DNA from: Candidatus Jordarchaeales archaeon
Lineage (GTDB): Archaea > Asgardarchaeota > Jordiarchaeia > Jordiarchaeales > Freyrarchaeaceae
Assembly: GCA_038889235.1 (NCBI GenBank)
Contig: JAWAHN010000001.1
Coordinates: 695,459 to 759,458 of the forward strand
Reading direction: 5' to 3'
Length of the DNA: 64,000 nt
Shown: positions 42,985-51,264 of the stretch, in pieces
Position numbering within the stretch: position 1 is the stretch's first letter
Layout of the letters: every line of letters begins with the position of its first letter
Notes under the pieces: model-generated
The model's input: only the letters and a program-made list of their open reading frames with translations
Told to the model about the DNA's origin: nothing
Database searches by the model: none
Made by a program: the position numbers and the translations under genes

Positions 42985-43623
42985 ATGCTTATGTCTTCGC
43001 ATAACATGTACTACTTATTAAACAAACTAAGGGAACTTAAGGAAAGCAGTGTGAGAGAAATTATTGAAAAAAGAATTAAGGAATTTGAGTCCCTGCCTCC
43101 CGAAAAGTGGTTCTCTGAACTTTGCTTTTGTATTCTAACGGCGAATTCGTCCGCCCAGATAGGTATCAAAGCACAAGAAGTCATAGGAGATGGCTTTCTT
43201 TCAATGAGTAAGGAGGAGCTTGCGCTTGTCCTAAAAAAGTTGGGACATCCGTACTATGTGAAAAGAGCGGAATATATAGTTGAGGCGAGAAAATACAGGG
43301 AGATACATAAGATAGTGTCTCAGTTTGGTGATGAGAGACAGGCAAGGGAGTGGCTTGTTAAGAACATTAAAGGAATAGGGTACAAAGAAGCAAGCCACTT
43401 TTTGAGAAATGTAGGTTACAAGAACGTGGCGATAATTGATAGACACATACTTAGAGTGATGGTTAGGTACGGATTGATTGAAAAAGTACCTAAAGGACTT
43501 ACAAAAAAGAAGTATCTCGAACTTGAAAAAATACTTGAAAGGGTTGCTAGGGAGGCAGGGTTAACATTAGCAGAGCTAGATCTTTACCTTTGGTACATGG
43601 ACACTGGAAAGGTTCTCAAATAG
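42985..43623 (+). CDS. ogg: 8-oxoguanine DNA glycosylase/lyase (Ogg2 type)
   Basis: Helix-hairpin-helix-GPD base-excision enzyme that removes 8-oxoguanine. The HhH region is KGIGYKEASHFLRNVG; the catalytic Lys is in it and the catalytic Asp in NVAIIDRHILRVM. Length is 212 aa, typical of archaeal Ogg2, with the C-terminal residue Lys expected to contact the base. It follows rpl23 by 14 bases and probably shares its transcript. Confidence 0.9.
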   Translation: MLMSSHNMYYLLNKLRELKESSVREIIEKRIKEFESLPPEKWFSELCFCILTANSSAQIGIKAQEVIGDGFLSMSKEELALVLKKLGHPYYVKRAEYIVEARKYREIHKIVSQFGDERQAREWLVKNIKGIGYKEASHFLRNVGYKNVAIIDRHILRVMVRYGLIEKVPKGLTKKKYLELEKILERVAREAGLTLAELDLYLWYMDTGKVLK

Positions 43624-43633
43624 CAACCGTTCT

Positions 43634-44404
43634 TCAAAAAGTGAGAAGAGTATATGCAATCAAAACAACGGAATACGAGAAAATTAAGGAAAAACTTGTA
43701 GATAATTTAGCCGCTTTACGGATTCCAGGCGTTATCAAGAAAGCTACACCTAGGAGACATACCAACTTAGCTGTTTTGCCAACTTTCCAGAGAAGATATA
43801 GGTAGAATTGAGTGGTGGAGAGCTGGAGCACAGGCGGAAGCGCTGGCATAACGAGTACGCTACTATTGATAGAAGTAATTATTAAGGATACCATCTGACC
43901 TAACACTACCAGGACGTATGCGTATCCAACCATAGAGACAAAAGATTTGAAGCGGACGTCGCGCCCTAGTAATTTGAGGGGAAGCCAATACAGAAAACTG
44001 ACCAAGAAGAGTTCCAAAAACGCCAAGGAGAGATTGAAGTAAAATAGGATAATTGGGAGAGAAGAGAGAGAGTCTTTGAAAAAGAGGAAGAAAAGCATAT
44101 CAGTGAAGAAGATTTTGCCTATCGGAAGTAGGAAGTAAATTGTGGAGAGGAAACTGTTTAAAAAGACTACTAACAGTGGACCAAGAAGGTCCGGTGACGA
44201 TACTATGTCACTGAAAACAACGTTTGGCTTAATCATTCCGGTGAAAAGCCTATGGTGCACCGAGAGAGGGGTAGCAGGTTTTTCTAATGGTTTTCTTAGA
44301 AGAGGGAGCAAGCGTTCAATGATTTCTTCCCCTATTCTAGCGCCACAATATGGGCAATTGAGTTCGTCTGGCGAAACTTTATTTTTACATTTAGGACACT
44401 TCAA
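43634..44404 (-). CDS. Zinc-ribbon Yip1-like membrane protein
   Basis: N-terminal zinc ribbon CPKCKNKVSPDELNCPYCG, then about five membrane helices (from ~residue 75) of the Yip1/YIF1-like domain pattern, with a Pro-bearing loop between helices. Eukaryotic Yip1 proteins act in vesicle transport; in archaea the role is unknown. Length is 256 aa. It lies beside the GvpD-like gene on the same strand with a 36-bp gap. Confidence 0.68.
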   Translation of the reverse strand: MKCPKCKNKVSPDELNCPYCGARIGEEIIERLLPLLRKPLEKPATPLSVHHRLFTGMIKPNVVFSDIVSSPDLLGPLLVVFLNSFLSTIYFLLPIGKIFFTDMLFFLFFKDSLSSLPIILFYFNLSLAFLELFLVSFLYWLPLKLLGRDVRFKSFVSMVGYAYVLVVLGQMVSLIITSINSSVLVMPALPPVLQLSTTQFYLYLLWKVGKTAKLVCLLGVAFLITPGIRKAAKLSTSFSLIFSYSVVLIAYTLLTF

Positions 44405-44440
44405 TATTCAGCCCCAGGAGAAATAGTAGGTCATTAAAAT

Positions 44441-45784
44441 TTAAACTATTTCTGTAAGGGAGAGCTTAACATAACCATCATAAGTTAAGGACACAGAAAT
44501 ATGGTAGTATGGGGTCCAAGGTTTAATGCCGCAGACAAGCGTATAGCCGGCTTCTTCTTGGAACAAGAATATGCGACTTGCTAACCCTTGAACCGCACGC
44601 GAAGCCTTTGAACATACACCAACTATACATATATTATCAAGCGCAAGCGAGTTCAATAAAGAGTATATTAAGGATGAGACTCCACTATTACCCAATGCAA
44701 CCTCCATGTAATCAAAGTTGAAAAACAGGAGGATGTACTTCCCCTGTCTCCCTGACAGGAGATCCTTAATATCGCTTGCGATCTTATCTAAATTTAATTC
44801 GCCGGAGACTTGAATAGGAAAATACAAGGGGGACATTTTAAAACAAAGAGGGGGAGGAGTGTGTAAAAGTGGCTCCATGCCTATCGAAAGAACAATTCCT
44901 CCGTTATTTATGAAGGACTTGATGATATTTAGAAGAATTAAGGCACGGATTAATGAGTGAACTTTTACGTCAAAAATCAGGAGATTAAGGCCTTCATTAG
45001 ACAACCCTCCTAGGAGTCGGTCAAATGATTCTGAACCAAAGCTTATGAGTTTCTCTCCAAGAACGCCGGTACAAGCACCAGTTTCTAGTGCTAAACCCTG
45101 AATTTTATCCAGAATGCTCCTTGGAAGGTTTTCAATATCCTTCAATGGTCGAGAAAGAGGCAGTAAGCGTCCTCCCAAAATGGTATAGAGAAAGCGTGAC
45201 TCGCGAATTTTCAGACCACAGAGCTTCTTAACAAAAGCTTTCCTGATCACTCGTCCATCTTGTTCCTTAACTTCAAGGACGATAACGCCGTCAGCGATTT
45301 GCTCTAAGTGCTCGTTTCTTCTAACAGTAACTATGCTACGAAGACTTGCATGCCTAAGAAATGAGACATAGAGTTCCATGACGGAGACAGGGTCTAAGCC
45401 TATTGCGTTAGAAACTCTTTCGAAATCATCAATAAAGATCAAGGCACTCTTCACTTTCTCGGCCCGCTCGTAGAGGTACCTTAGGAACATAGGAAGGTTT
45501 GACCGCAAAACAGCGTCATAGATGTTCTCTTCCTGAGGAAAAGGAAGATCATTTACATCTATAACCTCACATAAGTAGCGGTTTAAGTCGCTATAGCGGC
45601 TAAGCAGAGCAGTACGATCAATTCCACAGGAGACGTAGAATCCGCACCCAACATCGCCCACTTCTCTCAGTACTTCAAAACCAAAAGCAGTTTTTCCAGT
45701 TCCAGAATCCCCGTAAACAAGCAGGAGGTTATTCCCTTCTAAACCGAAGAAACTCTTAATAAGTTTAAACAAGGCGTTCACCAA
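44441..45784 (-). CDS. GvpD-like/KaiC-related P-loop ATPase
   Basis: RecA-fold protein with Walker A YGDSGTGKTAFG near residue 25 and Walker B ALIFIDDFERV near 120. A second RecA-like half starts near residue 245 (FGSESFDRLLGGL) but lacks a recognisable Walker A, like a decayed tandem KaiC. The best resemblance is to archaeal GvpD-type proteins, but no gas-vesicle genes are nearby, so the name is structural only. Length is 447 aa; the start is TTG at 45784 or the GTG next to it. Confidence 0.6.
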   Translation of the reverse strand: MVNALFKLIKSFFGLEGNNLLLVYGDSGTGKTAFGFEVLREVGDVGCGFYVSCGIDRTALLSRYSDLNRYLCEVIDVNDLPFPQEENIYDAVLRSNLPMFLRYLYERAEKVKSALIFIDDFERVSNAIGLDPVSVMELYVSFLRHASLRSIVTVRRNEHLEQIADGVIVLEVKEQDGRVIRKAFVKKLCGLKIRESRFLYTILGGRLLPLSRPLKDIENLPRSILDKIQGLALETGACTGVLGEKLISFGSESFDRLLGGLSNEGLNLLIFDVKVHSLIRALILLNIIKSFINNGGIVLSIGMEPLLHTPPPLCFKMSPLYFPIQVSGELNLDKIASDIKDLLSGRQGKYILLFFNFDYMEVALGNSGVSSLIYSLLNSLALDNICIVGVCSKASRAVQGLASRIFLFQEEAGYTLVCGIKPWTPYYHISVSLTYDGYVKLSLTEIV

Positions 45785-45866
45785 ATCTAAAATTATAACG
45801 TGACTGCAAATAAATGCCTGACGCGAAAAATTTGTAAGAGCATTTTTGAGAAAGTGACACGAAAAA

Positions 45867-45874
45867 TTTAATAA
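45867..45874 (+). promoter_or_regulatory. TATA box for tRNA-Asp
   Basis: TTTAATAA after GAAAAA ends 26 bases before the mature tRNA 5' end, the usual archaeal promoter spacing. Confidence 0.55.
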
Positions 45875-45899
45875 CCTTTTAAGGTACAGGTTTGCTGTA

Positions 45900-46058
45900 G
45901 CCCCGGTGGTGTAGCCACCATAAAGAGGCTGTAACGGCCGAGCATACGGGACAGTGACAAGCCCCTAATGTCAACGACGGTGGCAGAACTCCCGCGACCC
46001 GGGTAGTATATCCATCTGATGGATATACTAGGGATTTCAAATCCCGGCCGGGGCGCCA
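45900..46058 (+). tRNA. tRNA-Asp(GUC) with four introns
   Basis: Acceptor GCCCCGG/CCGGGGC, discriminator G, encoded CCA, anticodon stem CGGGA/UCCCG, loop CUGUCAC after splicing. Introns: D-loop 45917-45934 (18 nt); position 32/33, 45953-45968 (16 nt); 37/38, 45974-45988 (15 nt; CUGU/GCAG helix, bulges CAA and AAC); T-arm 53/54, 46004-46035 (32 nt; 11-bp inner stem, bulges GGU and AUU). The mature molecule is 78 nt with D-loop AGCCCGGCCGA and T-arm CCGGG-UUCAAAU-CCCGG. The two anticodon-loop introns isolate a 5-nt exon UGUCA. The D-loop boundary could shift by a few bases. Confidence 0.88.
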
Positions 46059-46110
46059 CTCCTTTTCTTAATCCGTTTCGTTACAATCTCGGCAGTGCAG
46101 GTTTACGTAA

Positions 46111-46119
46111 ATTATTTAA
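46111..46119 (+). promoter_or_regulatory. TATA box for tRNA-Pro
   Basis: ATTATTTAA lies about 26-34 bases upstream of the mature tRNA-Pro 5' end. Confidence 0.45.
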
Positions 46120-46144
46120 GTTTTGTGATGGGCAAGGTTTAGTA

Positions 46145-46289
46145 GGGCGGGTGGTCTAGAGCGAGAGCCAGCGGAGAACTTGGTATGATTCCCTCTTTGA
46201 GGGAGTAAAACCGGGTTTGGGACCCGGAGGCCCTGGGTTCAATGCTGTGCATGATTTATGCAGGCGAACAAATCCCAGCCCGCCCACCA
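46145..46289 (+). tRNA. tRNA-Pro(UGG) with three introns
   Basis: Acceptor GGGCGGG/CCCGCCC, discriminator A, encoded CCA, anticodon stem CCGGG/CCCGG and loop UUUGGGA (UGG). Introns: D-loop 46160-46180 (21 nt, relaxed BHB); 25/26 46190-46209 (20 nt; outer UUGG/CCGG, central UAUG/AGUA with a G-A pair, bulges AUU and AAA, inner CCCUC/GAGGG); T-loop 46243-46271 (29 nt; GUUC/GAAC, bulges AAU and AAA). The product is 75 nt with D-arm GUCUAGUGGUAUGAU, matching other tRNA-Pro. There is no intron at the usual 37/38 site. Confidence 0.9.
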
Positions 46290-46323
46290 TGCTTATAAAG
46301 CATTTTTTGGAGGGAGCTTCGAA

Positions 46324-47889
46324 GTGAAGTTTATGTTGAAGGGATGCATAGAGCTCAGTGGTAACCTTCCAGAAAATGCTACAAGCGAAATTGAAAAGTT
46401 TTTGAGTGACATTTATGGAAAAGTATTCTTGAAAGGTGCTCCTCAGGGTCGTGAGGAGGAAGGTGCACATTTAACTGCGTGGAGAGTGGAGGGGAATAGG
46501 TTTTATGTCGAGATAAAAAGTGGTAGGTATGTGCGTGCACATGTAGCACTCATTAGATTAAGGAACGTATTGGCAGAGTTTTTGGGTTCTAAGTTTGGGG
46601 TTGGTGTTAGGTCTTGCAAGGCGCTTGATTACATCTTAGAATTTGAGCTCGAAAAGGAGCCTATTGAACCTGTAAGGGTTCTTTTTGCAAGAGACGTGAA
46701 GTTTGATGGTAGAAAGGTTACTGTTTCCTTGGAGGAGTTAGATGACGCTGCTCTAGAAAAGAATTATCCAGATCGCATAATTAACCGCGTACGTGAGAAA
46801 GTTTCGAGACAATATGTTTCCGGTAAGAAGGAATTTACTCGTACTGTTAAACGTAAAGTAAAAGGGTTTGAGCGGTACAGGTTAAACGAGGACCCAACGG
46901 ATATTGCTGTTAAACTCGGTTGGGTCAAGGAGTACCCTGCAGCGGGAGTATGGCAAATAATGCCGCCCATGGCCGCATTAATCAGGGCCATGGAAACGTT
47001 AATAGTAGAAAGAGTTGCCAAGCCTCTTGGTTTCCAAGAAGTTATGCTTCCGCGCCTAATCCCACTCGAGGTTGAATACAGAAAGGGGCATTTTGGAATC
47101 GCAAACGAGATAATCTGGGCTTGCCCGCCTATCTCCCGAGATCCGAAGGACTTTGAAGACATTGTGGATTATGTCGAAATAACCGGCGGGCCGCCACCCC
47201 CAGAAATGTTGAAAGAAAAACTTAGACCACCCGTGTACGGACTTTCATACGCCCAATGCGAGCCTTTCTACGAAATGTTCCACAAGGAGATAGTGGACTT
47301 AGATATTCTCGAAAGAGAGCCTATAATGCTTTTCGACAGGAACGGTCCAACATACCGATGGGAGAGTGGCGGGATTAGAGGACTTGAGAGGCTTAATGAG
47401 TTTCACAGGATAGAGTTTGTTTTTCTCTCAACACCAGAAAAATGTGTTGAAATAAGGGATGAAGTACTTGAAAAAACTGAGAGACTTGTTGACGAAGTAT
47501 TGGACTTAGACTACAGAGTGGATGCCACCACAGCAGTGTATCTCGAGCACGCGGGGAAAAGCGGTGAGGACGAAGAATATGGAGGATTAGTTAAGACGTA
47601 CGATTTAACTGTTCTTTTACCTTTCCAGACGAAAAGCAGACCGGAAGCTGAGCTTGAAATAGCCAGCTTCCATGTTCACACGGACTTTTATGCCAAACGG
47701 TTCAATTTCAAAGACAAAAAGAGAAGGACAGTTTTTACTGGATGCGCTGGACTCGGCCCGTCTAGGTTCGCCTACGTTTTCCTGGTAAGACACGGATTTG
47801 ACTTTGAAGAATGGCCTGTCGAGGTTAAAAAGCACATAGGGGATAGGCTACCCGAGCCACCGCGTATGCTAACATGGCCAAAGAACTAG
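46324..47889 (+). CDS. serS2: Type-2 (methanogenic-type) seryl-tRNA synthetase
   Basis: Class II aminoacyl-tRNA synthetase of the rare SerRS2 kind, first known from methanogens, unlike the common type. N-terminal tRNA-binding domain (residues ~1-165, with RYVRAHVALIRLRNVL), then the catalytic core with zinc-dependent Ser binding: IWACPPISRDPKDFEDIVDYVEITGG, YAQCEPFYEMF and motif 2/3 residues (TYRWESGGIRGLERLNEFHRIE; VFTGCAGLGPSRFAYVF). Length is 521 aa. GTG at 46324, with GGAGGG nine bases upstream, was preferred to a frame running into tRNA-Pro. It also serylates tRNA-Sec in Sec-using archaea. Confidence 0.92.
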   Translation: MKFMLKGCIELSGNLPENATSEIEKFLSDIYGKVFLKGAPQGREEEGAHLTAWRVEGNRFYVEIKSGRYVRAHVALIRLRNVLAEFLGSKFGVGVRSCKALDYILEFELEKEPIEPVRVLFARDVKFDGRKVTVSLEELDDAALEKNYPDRIINRVREKVSRQYVSGKKEFTRTVKRKVKGFERYRLNEDPTDIAVKLGWVKEYPAAGVWQIMPPMAALIRAMETLIVERVAKPLGFQEVMLPRLIPLEVEYRKGHFGIANEIIWACPPISRDPKDFEDIVDYVEITGGPPPPEMLKEKLRPPVYGLSYAQCEPFYEMFHKEIVDLDILEREPIMLFDRNGPTYRWESGGIRGLERLNEFHRIEFVFLSTPEKCVEIRDEVLEKTERLVDEVLDLDYRVDATTAVYLEHAGKSGEDEEYGGLVKTYDLTVLLPFQTKSRPEAELEIASFHVHTDFYAKRFNFKDKKRRTVFTGCAGLGPSRFAYVFLVRHGFDFEEWPVEVKKHIGDRLPEPPRMLTWPKN

Positions 47890-47967
47890 AATAGAAAAGT
47901 TGCTAAAGAAGAGGGAGTTAGTAGTCGTTTCTTGATTCGTAAGGTTGCTTCGGGTTTGGTTCCAGCA

Positions 47968-50799
47968 CTATTCAATGTAAATTCCCGGCTTCAGCGGCTC
48001 AGCTACTTTCGCTTTTTCGTGAGTTGATTCTTCAGCAAGTAAAACTTCCACTTTCGCTTCAAACTCGCGTTCTATGAACGATGAGGCAGATTTTAAGGTA
48101 TTCAGCTCTTCATCCTGCGTGAGGAATATCGGCAGGGGCTCTTTCACTAATTTTTCAGCGTACTTGACAGCTTCTTTACCGTGTACTTTTACTTCGGGTA
48201 TTTGCATCACACGTTTTACAAGCCCTTCTTTCCCTTTAAGTGATTCTTCTAGCACTCTGTACTTCCAGCGCGGGGCCACGAACAAGGTTATTCGTTTCGG
48301 CTTCTTACCAGTTACGCTTATAATTTCCTTTATGTCGTTTAGCAGGGATTCAAGCAGCATTTCCTTTCCTTCCACAACGTCGTCGAAAAACTCTTCGTTA
48401 TATTCAGGCCACTTTTCAGTCGCTATAAAGCCTTTTTCGCCCATTTTTTCCCATATTTCTTCGCATATGTGAGGGATTACGGGAGCCAATAGGATAATCA
48501 TAGTTCGCACTGCTTCCTTTAATATGTCGCCGTACTCGTCTGTCCGTTTCATGTACCATCTTATGTCATTCCACAAGTTAAAGAGACACTCTTGTATTGC
48601 GGATCTCGTCTTTAAAGACTCGTAGCTTTCAGTCGCAGCCTTTATTCTTCGGTGCAATCGACTTCTGAGCCACCTGTCGATCTCCCTATTAAGAGGCTTT
48701 GTCGGTGGAAGATTCAACACAAACTCGTAGAGTGATTCAAGGCGTTTTTTAAGTCCTTGAACCTCTTTATCACGCCAGTCAGGGTCGTTTAAGCCTTCAG
48801 CAGCGTAAGCTAATCCAATTCTTGTCACGTCAGCACCATACTTATTTAGAACTTCGCGTATAGTAATGAAATTCCCCTTAGACTTCGACATTTTTTCTCC
48901 TTCTACACGTATCATGCCGTTGACTCCTATTTTGCGGGGCCACTTGTCTTCTGGCCATATGGCTACGTGGTGAAAGAGGAAGAAGGTGAGGTGGTTGAAT
49001 ATCAACTCTTTGGCAGAAACTCTCAGATCAACGGGATACCAGTACTCAAACTCGTCACGCATAGCTTCCAAAAGCTCTTTGCTGAGCCCACTTTTAGATG
49101 AAACCTCATCGATGCTTCCCTTGTTAAGGAATATATAATCAAAAACTTCGGGGGAAAGCTTGTTCGCGTCAATATTAAATTCGTTTAAGTATTTCGCCAA
49201 AGTGTAGAACGCCATGTATATTGTGGAGTCTGATAGTGTTTCAACTATCCATTCCGGATCCCATGGGAGCTTTGTCCCTAGTCCCGTCTTACGAACACAC
49301 GCCTTATCTTCAAGCCAGTCTATAGTGTTCTCGAAAGCGCTCCGCGCCTCGTCGGGAAGAATAACCATCTTCCTTAAAAGGCGGTAAACTTTCTCTTTCC
49401 ATTCGTGGTCGGAGTATTTGAGAAACCACTGATTCTCTAGGATCTTAACTATACATTTCGTGTTACACCTGCATATGACTGTGTCAGCACATTCGTACAT
49501 AAAGTCAGCTTTATTCTCCGAGATGAAATCTTCAATTAACAGTCGTTTAGCTTCCCTGACTGGAAGCCCTCGATACTTGCCAGTATTCTCTTTAAGCACG
49601 CCCTTATGGAACTCTTTCTTGTAAATCTCTTTAGTTAGTTCATCCAACCTTGGATCGAGTTGACTTGTTATTCCCGCATTTTCAACTGCTTCTACCGCCG
49701 GATGCTCTCCTAAGCCTTCAGTCTTTATCAAGCTTATAGGTTTCAACTCTCTGACTATGTCTAACGGGACCCCATATTTTTCGAGGAGTGATGGGTTAGA
49801 CTTTAACTCCTTTATAGCAGCCCAGTCATATGGAGCATGACTAGGAACACTCATAACTACACCCGAAGCATTATCAGGGTCTACGAATGATGCTGGCAGT
49901 ATTGGCACGGAATTCCCTAAGACAACGTTTCTGCAGAACCTTCCCACAAGTTTACTTCCCTTAAAGGATTCAATCACTTCAACCTTTTTCCCTTGCGCTC
50001 TAAGTTTAGGAACAGCAGACTCGCTTACTATCCATAACTCATCATTGTGTTTTACTCGGACATATGAAGCGTCAGGGTTTACCCATATGTTTGTCACACC
50101 GAAAACCGTTTCAGGCCTCAATGTTGCAGCCATTAAGTATGCGCCGTCTAGCTCGAACTTCAACAAGGTAAACTCGACGTAGGATACGCCTTCGCCAACA
50201 AGGCGGTCGTGATCGCCTGTCGGGCTTTCACAGTTTGGACACCAAATGACGGGGTGAGTGCCTAAAGTAACATAACCTAGTTCTCTCAGCTTGAGATACT
50301 GCCATTCTATGAAGCGATTATAGCGAGGATCTATTGTTGTAAATTGACGACGCCAATCAACGGAAAAACCCATTCGCGTAACATCTTCTATGGCTTCGCG
50401 ACGGTAGTATTCAACTATGTAGTATGGGTCTTTAAACTTTTCAACTTCTTTTTCGGGAATGCCACTCTTGAGCAAGATGTCAATTTGCTTTTTATCACCC
50501 TTTCGAATTCTTTCAGCGACACCAACTATCGGCTCGCCTGTTGCGTGAAAAGCAAAGGGAAAGAGAACATTGAAGCCTTGCATTCTTTTAACCCGCGCAT
50601 AAATATCCGCCTTTAAACAAGTGAAGGCGTGCCCCAAATGTAAAAGCCCATTGAGGTATGGGTACGGAAAGGTTACAAGTAACCCCTTCTCCTTTTTGCC
50701 AACTCTCTCGTATTTTGAAGGGGGGTCGGCTTCGAACAATCTAGCTTCAGCCCAACGCTTCTGCCATTTTTCCTCGGTAAATTTCCAGTCAACTACCAT
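47968..50799 (-). CDS. leuS: Leucyl-tRNA synthetase
   Basis: Large class I synthetase of the archaeal/eukaryotic-cytosolic form. HIGH-like motif PYLNGLLHLGHAFT near residue 45, KMSKS motif as GEKMSKSKGNFIT, the CP1 editing domain between (~residues 160-400), and a C-terminal extension with the archaeal-type coiled part. Length is 943 aa from the ATG at 50799; a longer frame would add 27 Cys-rich residues and overlaps no binding site. Two leucine tRNA genes with introns lie in this window. Confidence 0.95.
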   Translation of the reverse strand: MVVDWKFTEEKWQKRWAEARLFEADPPSKYERVGKKEKGLLVTFPYPYLNGLLHLGHAFTCLKADIYARVKRMQGFNVLFPFAFHATGEPIVGVAERIRKGDKKQIDILLKSGIPEKEVEKFKDPYYIVEYYRREAIEDVTRMGFSVDWRRQFTTIDPRYNRFIEWQYLKLRELGYVTLGTHPVIWCPNCESPTGDHDRLVGEGVSYVEFTLLKFELDGAYLMAATLRPETVFGVTNIWVNPDASYVRVKHNDELWIVSESAVPKLRAQGKKVEVIESFKGSKLVGRFCRNVVLGNSVPILPASFVDPDNASGVVMSVPSHAPYDWAAIKELKSNPSLLEKYGVPLDIVRELKPISLIKTEGLGEHPAVEAVENAGITSQLDPRLDELTKEIYKKEFHKGVLKENTGKYRGLPVREAKRLLIEDFISENKADFMYECADTVICRCNTKCIVKILENQWFLKYSDHEWKEKVYRLLRKMVILPDEARSAFENTIDWLEDKACVRKTGLGTKLPWDPEWIVETLSDSTIYMAFYTLAKYLNEFNIDANKLSPEVFDYIFLNKGSIDEVSSKSGLSKELLEAMRDEFEYWYPVDLRVSAKELIFNHLTFFLFHHVAIWPEDKWPRKIGVNGMIRVEGEKMSKSKGNFITIREVLNKYGADVTRIGLAYAAEGLNDPDWRDKEVQGLKKRLESLYEFVLNLPPTKPLNREIDRWLRSRLHRRIKAATESYESLKTRSAIQECLFNLWNDIRWYMKRTDEYGDILKEAVRTMIILLAPVIPHICEEIWEKMGEKGFIATEKWPEYNEEFFDDVVEGKEMLLESLLNDIKEIISVTGKKPKRITLFVAPRWKYRVLEESLKGKEGLVKRVMQIPEVKVHGKEAVKYAEKLVKEPLPIFLTQDEELNTLKSASSFIEREFEAKVEVLLAEESTHEKAKVAEPLKPGIYIE

Positions 50800-51035
50800 T
50801 ACCAGGAACACCCCTTCTAGGAGGAAACTACTTAGAAAGTAAGGACACCAACTAGATAAGCATTTTTCACAAAGCCGCATGAAGTTTTTATGTTTTATTC
50901 ATTTTACGAGAATGTGTTACGTTAGATATATTCCAGAGTCCGCTTGTACAGGGCGCAAAACCATTTTGAGAAAAACTTTTTAGCTGTTTTTGTTCGATGG
51001 TTTCACGAGGTTCCAAACCCCCGAGGTGTTCAAGC

Positions 51036-51230
51036 ATGGTTAGAGGCAAACTTTCAGAGGACGAGAAAAACATAGTTAAAGAGGTAATGGACGAGTTGGG
51101 GCTAAGTGGAGGAAGAATCAAAATGCTTGTAGAGGCAGTGGGAGTCAGAACAGGTTTCGATAAGAAGAGGATGCGCGTGGCGGTCAAGCGAGCACTAATC
51201 GGGGGAGAGCCTACTGTAAGGAAGAAATGA
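51036..51230 (+). CDS. Small basic hypothetical protein, 64 aa
   Basis: A 64-residue Lys/Arg-rich protein with a helix-turn-helix-like run (EDEKNIVKEVMDELGLSGG, then RIKMLVEAVGVRTGF). ATG at 51036 has GAGGTG seven bases upstream. It is 35 bp before hdrA on the same strand, so it might be part of the hdrA transcript or a small regulator. I do not recognise a family. Confidence 0.5.
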   Translation: MVRGKLSEDEKNIVKEVMDELGLSGGRIKMLVEAVGVRTGFDKKRMRVAVKRALIGGEPTVRKK

Positions 51231-51264
51231 GAGAAAAACAGGTTGATTGGAGGTGGTTAAGAAA

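Noticed and set aside
46258-46323. N-terminal extension of serS2 into the tRNA-Pro gene
   Set aside because: The frame is open, but it overlaps the tRNA 3' end, and a good GGAGGG site points to the GTG at 46324.
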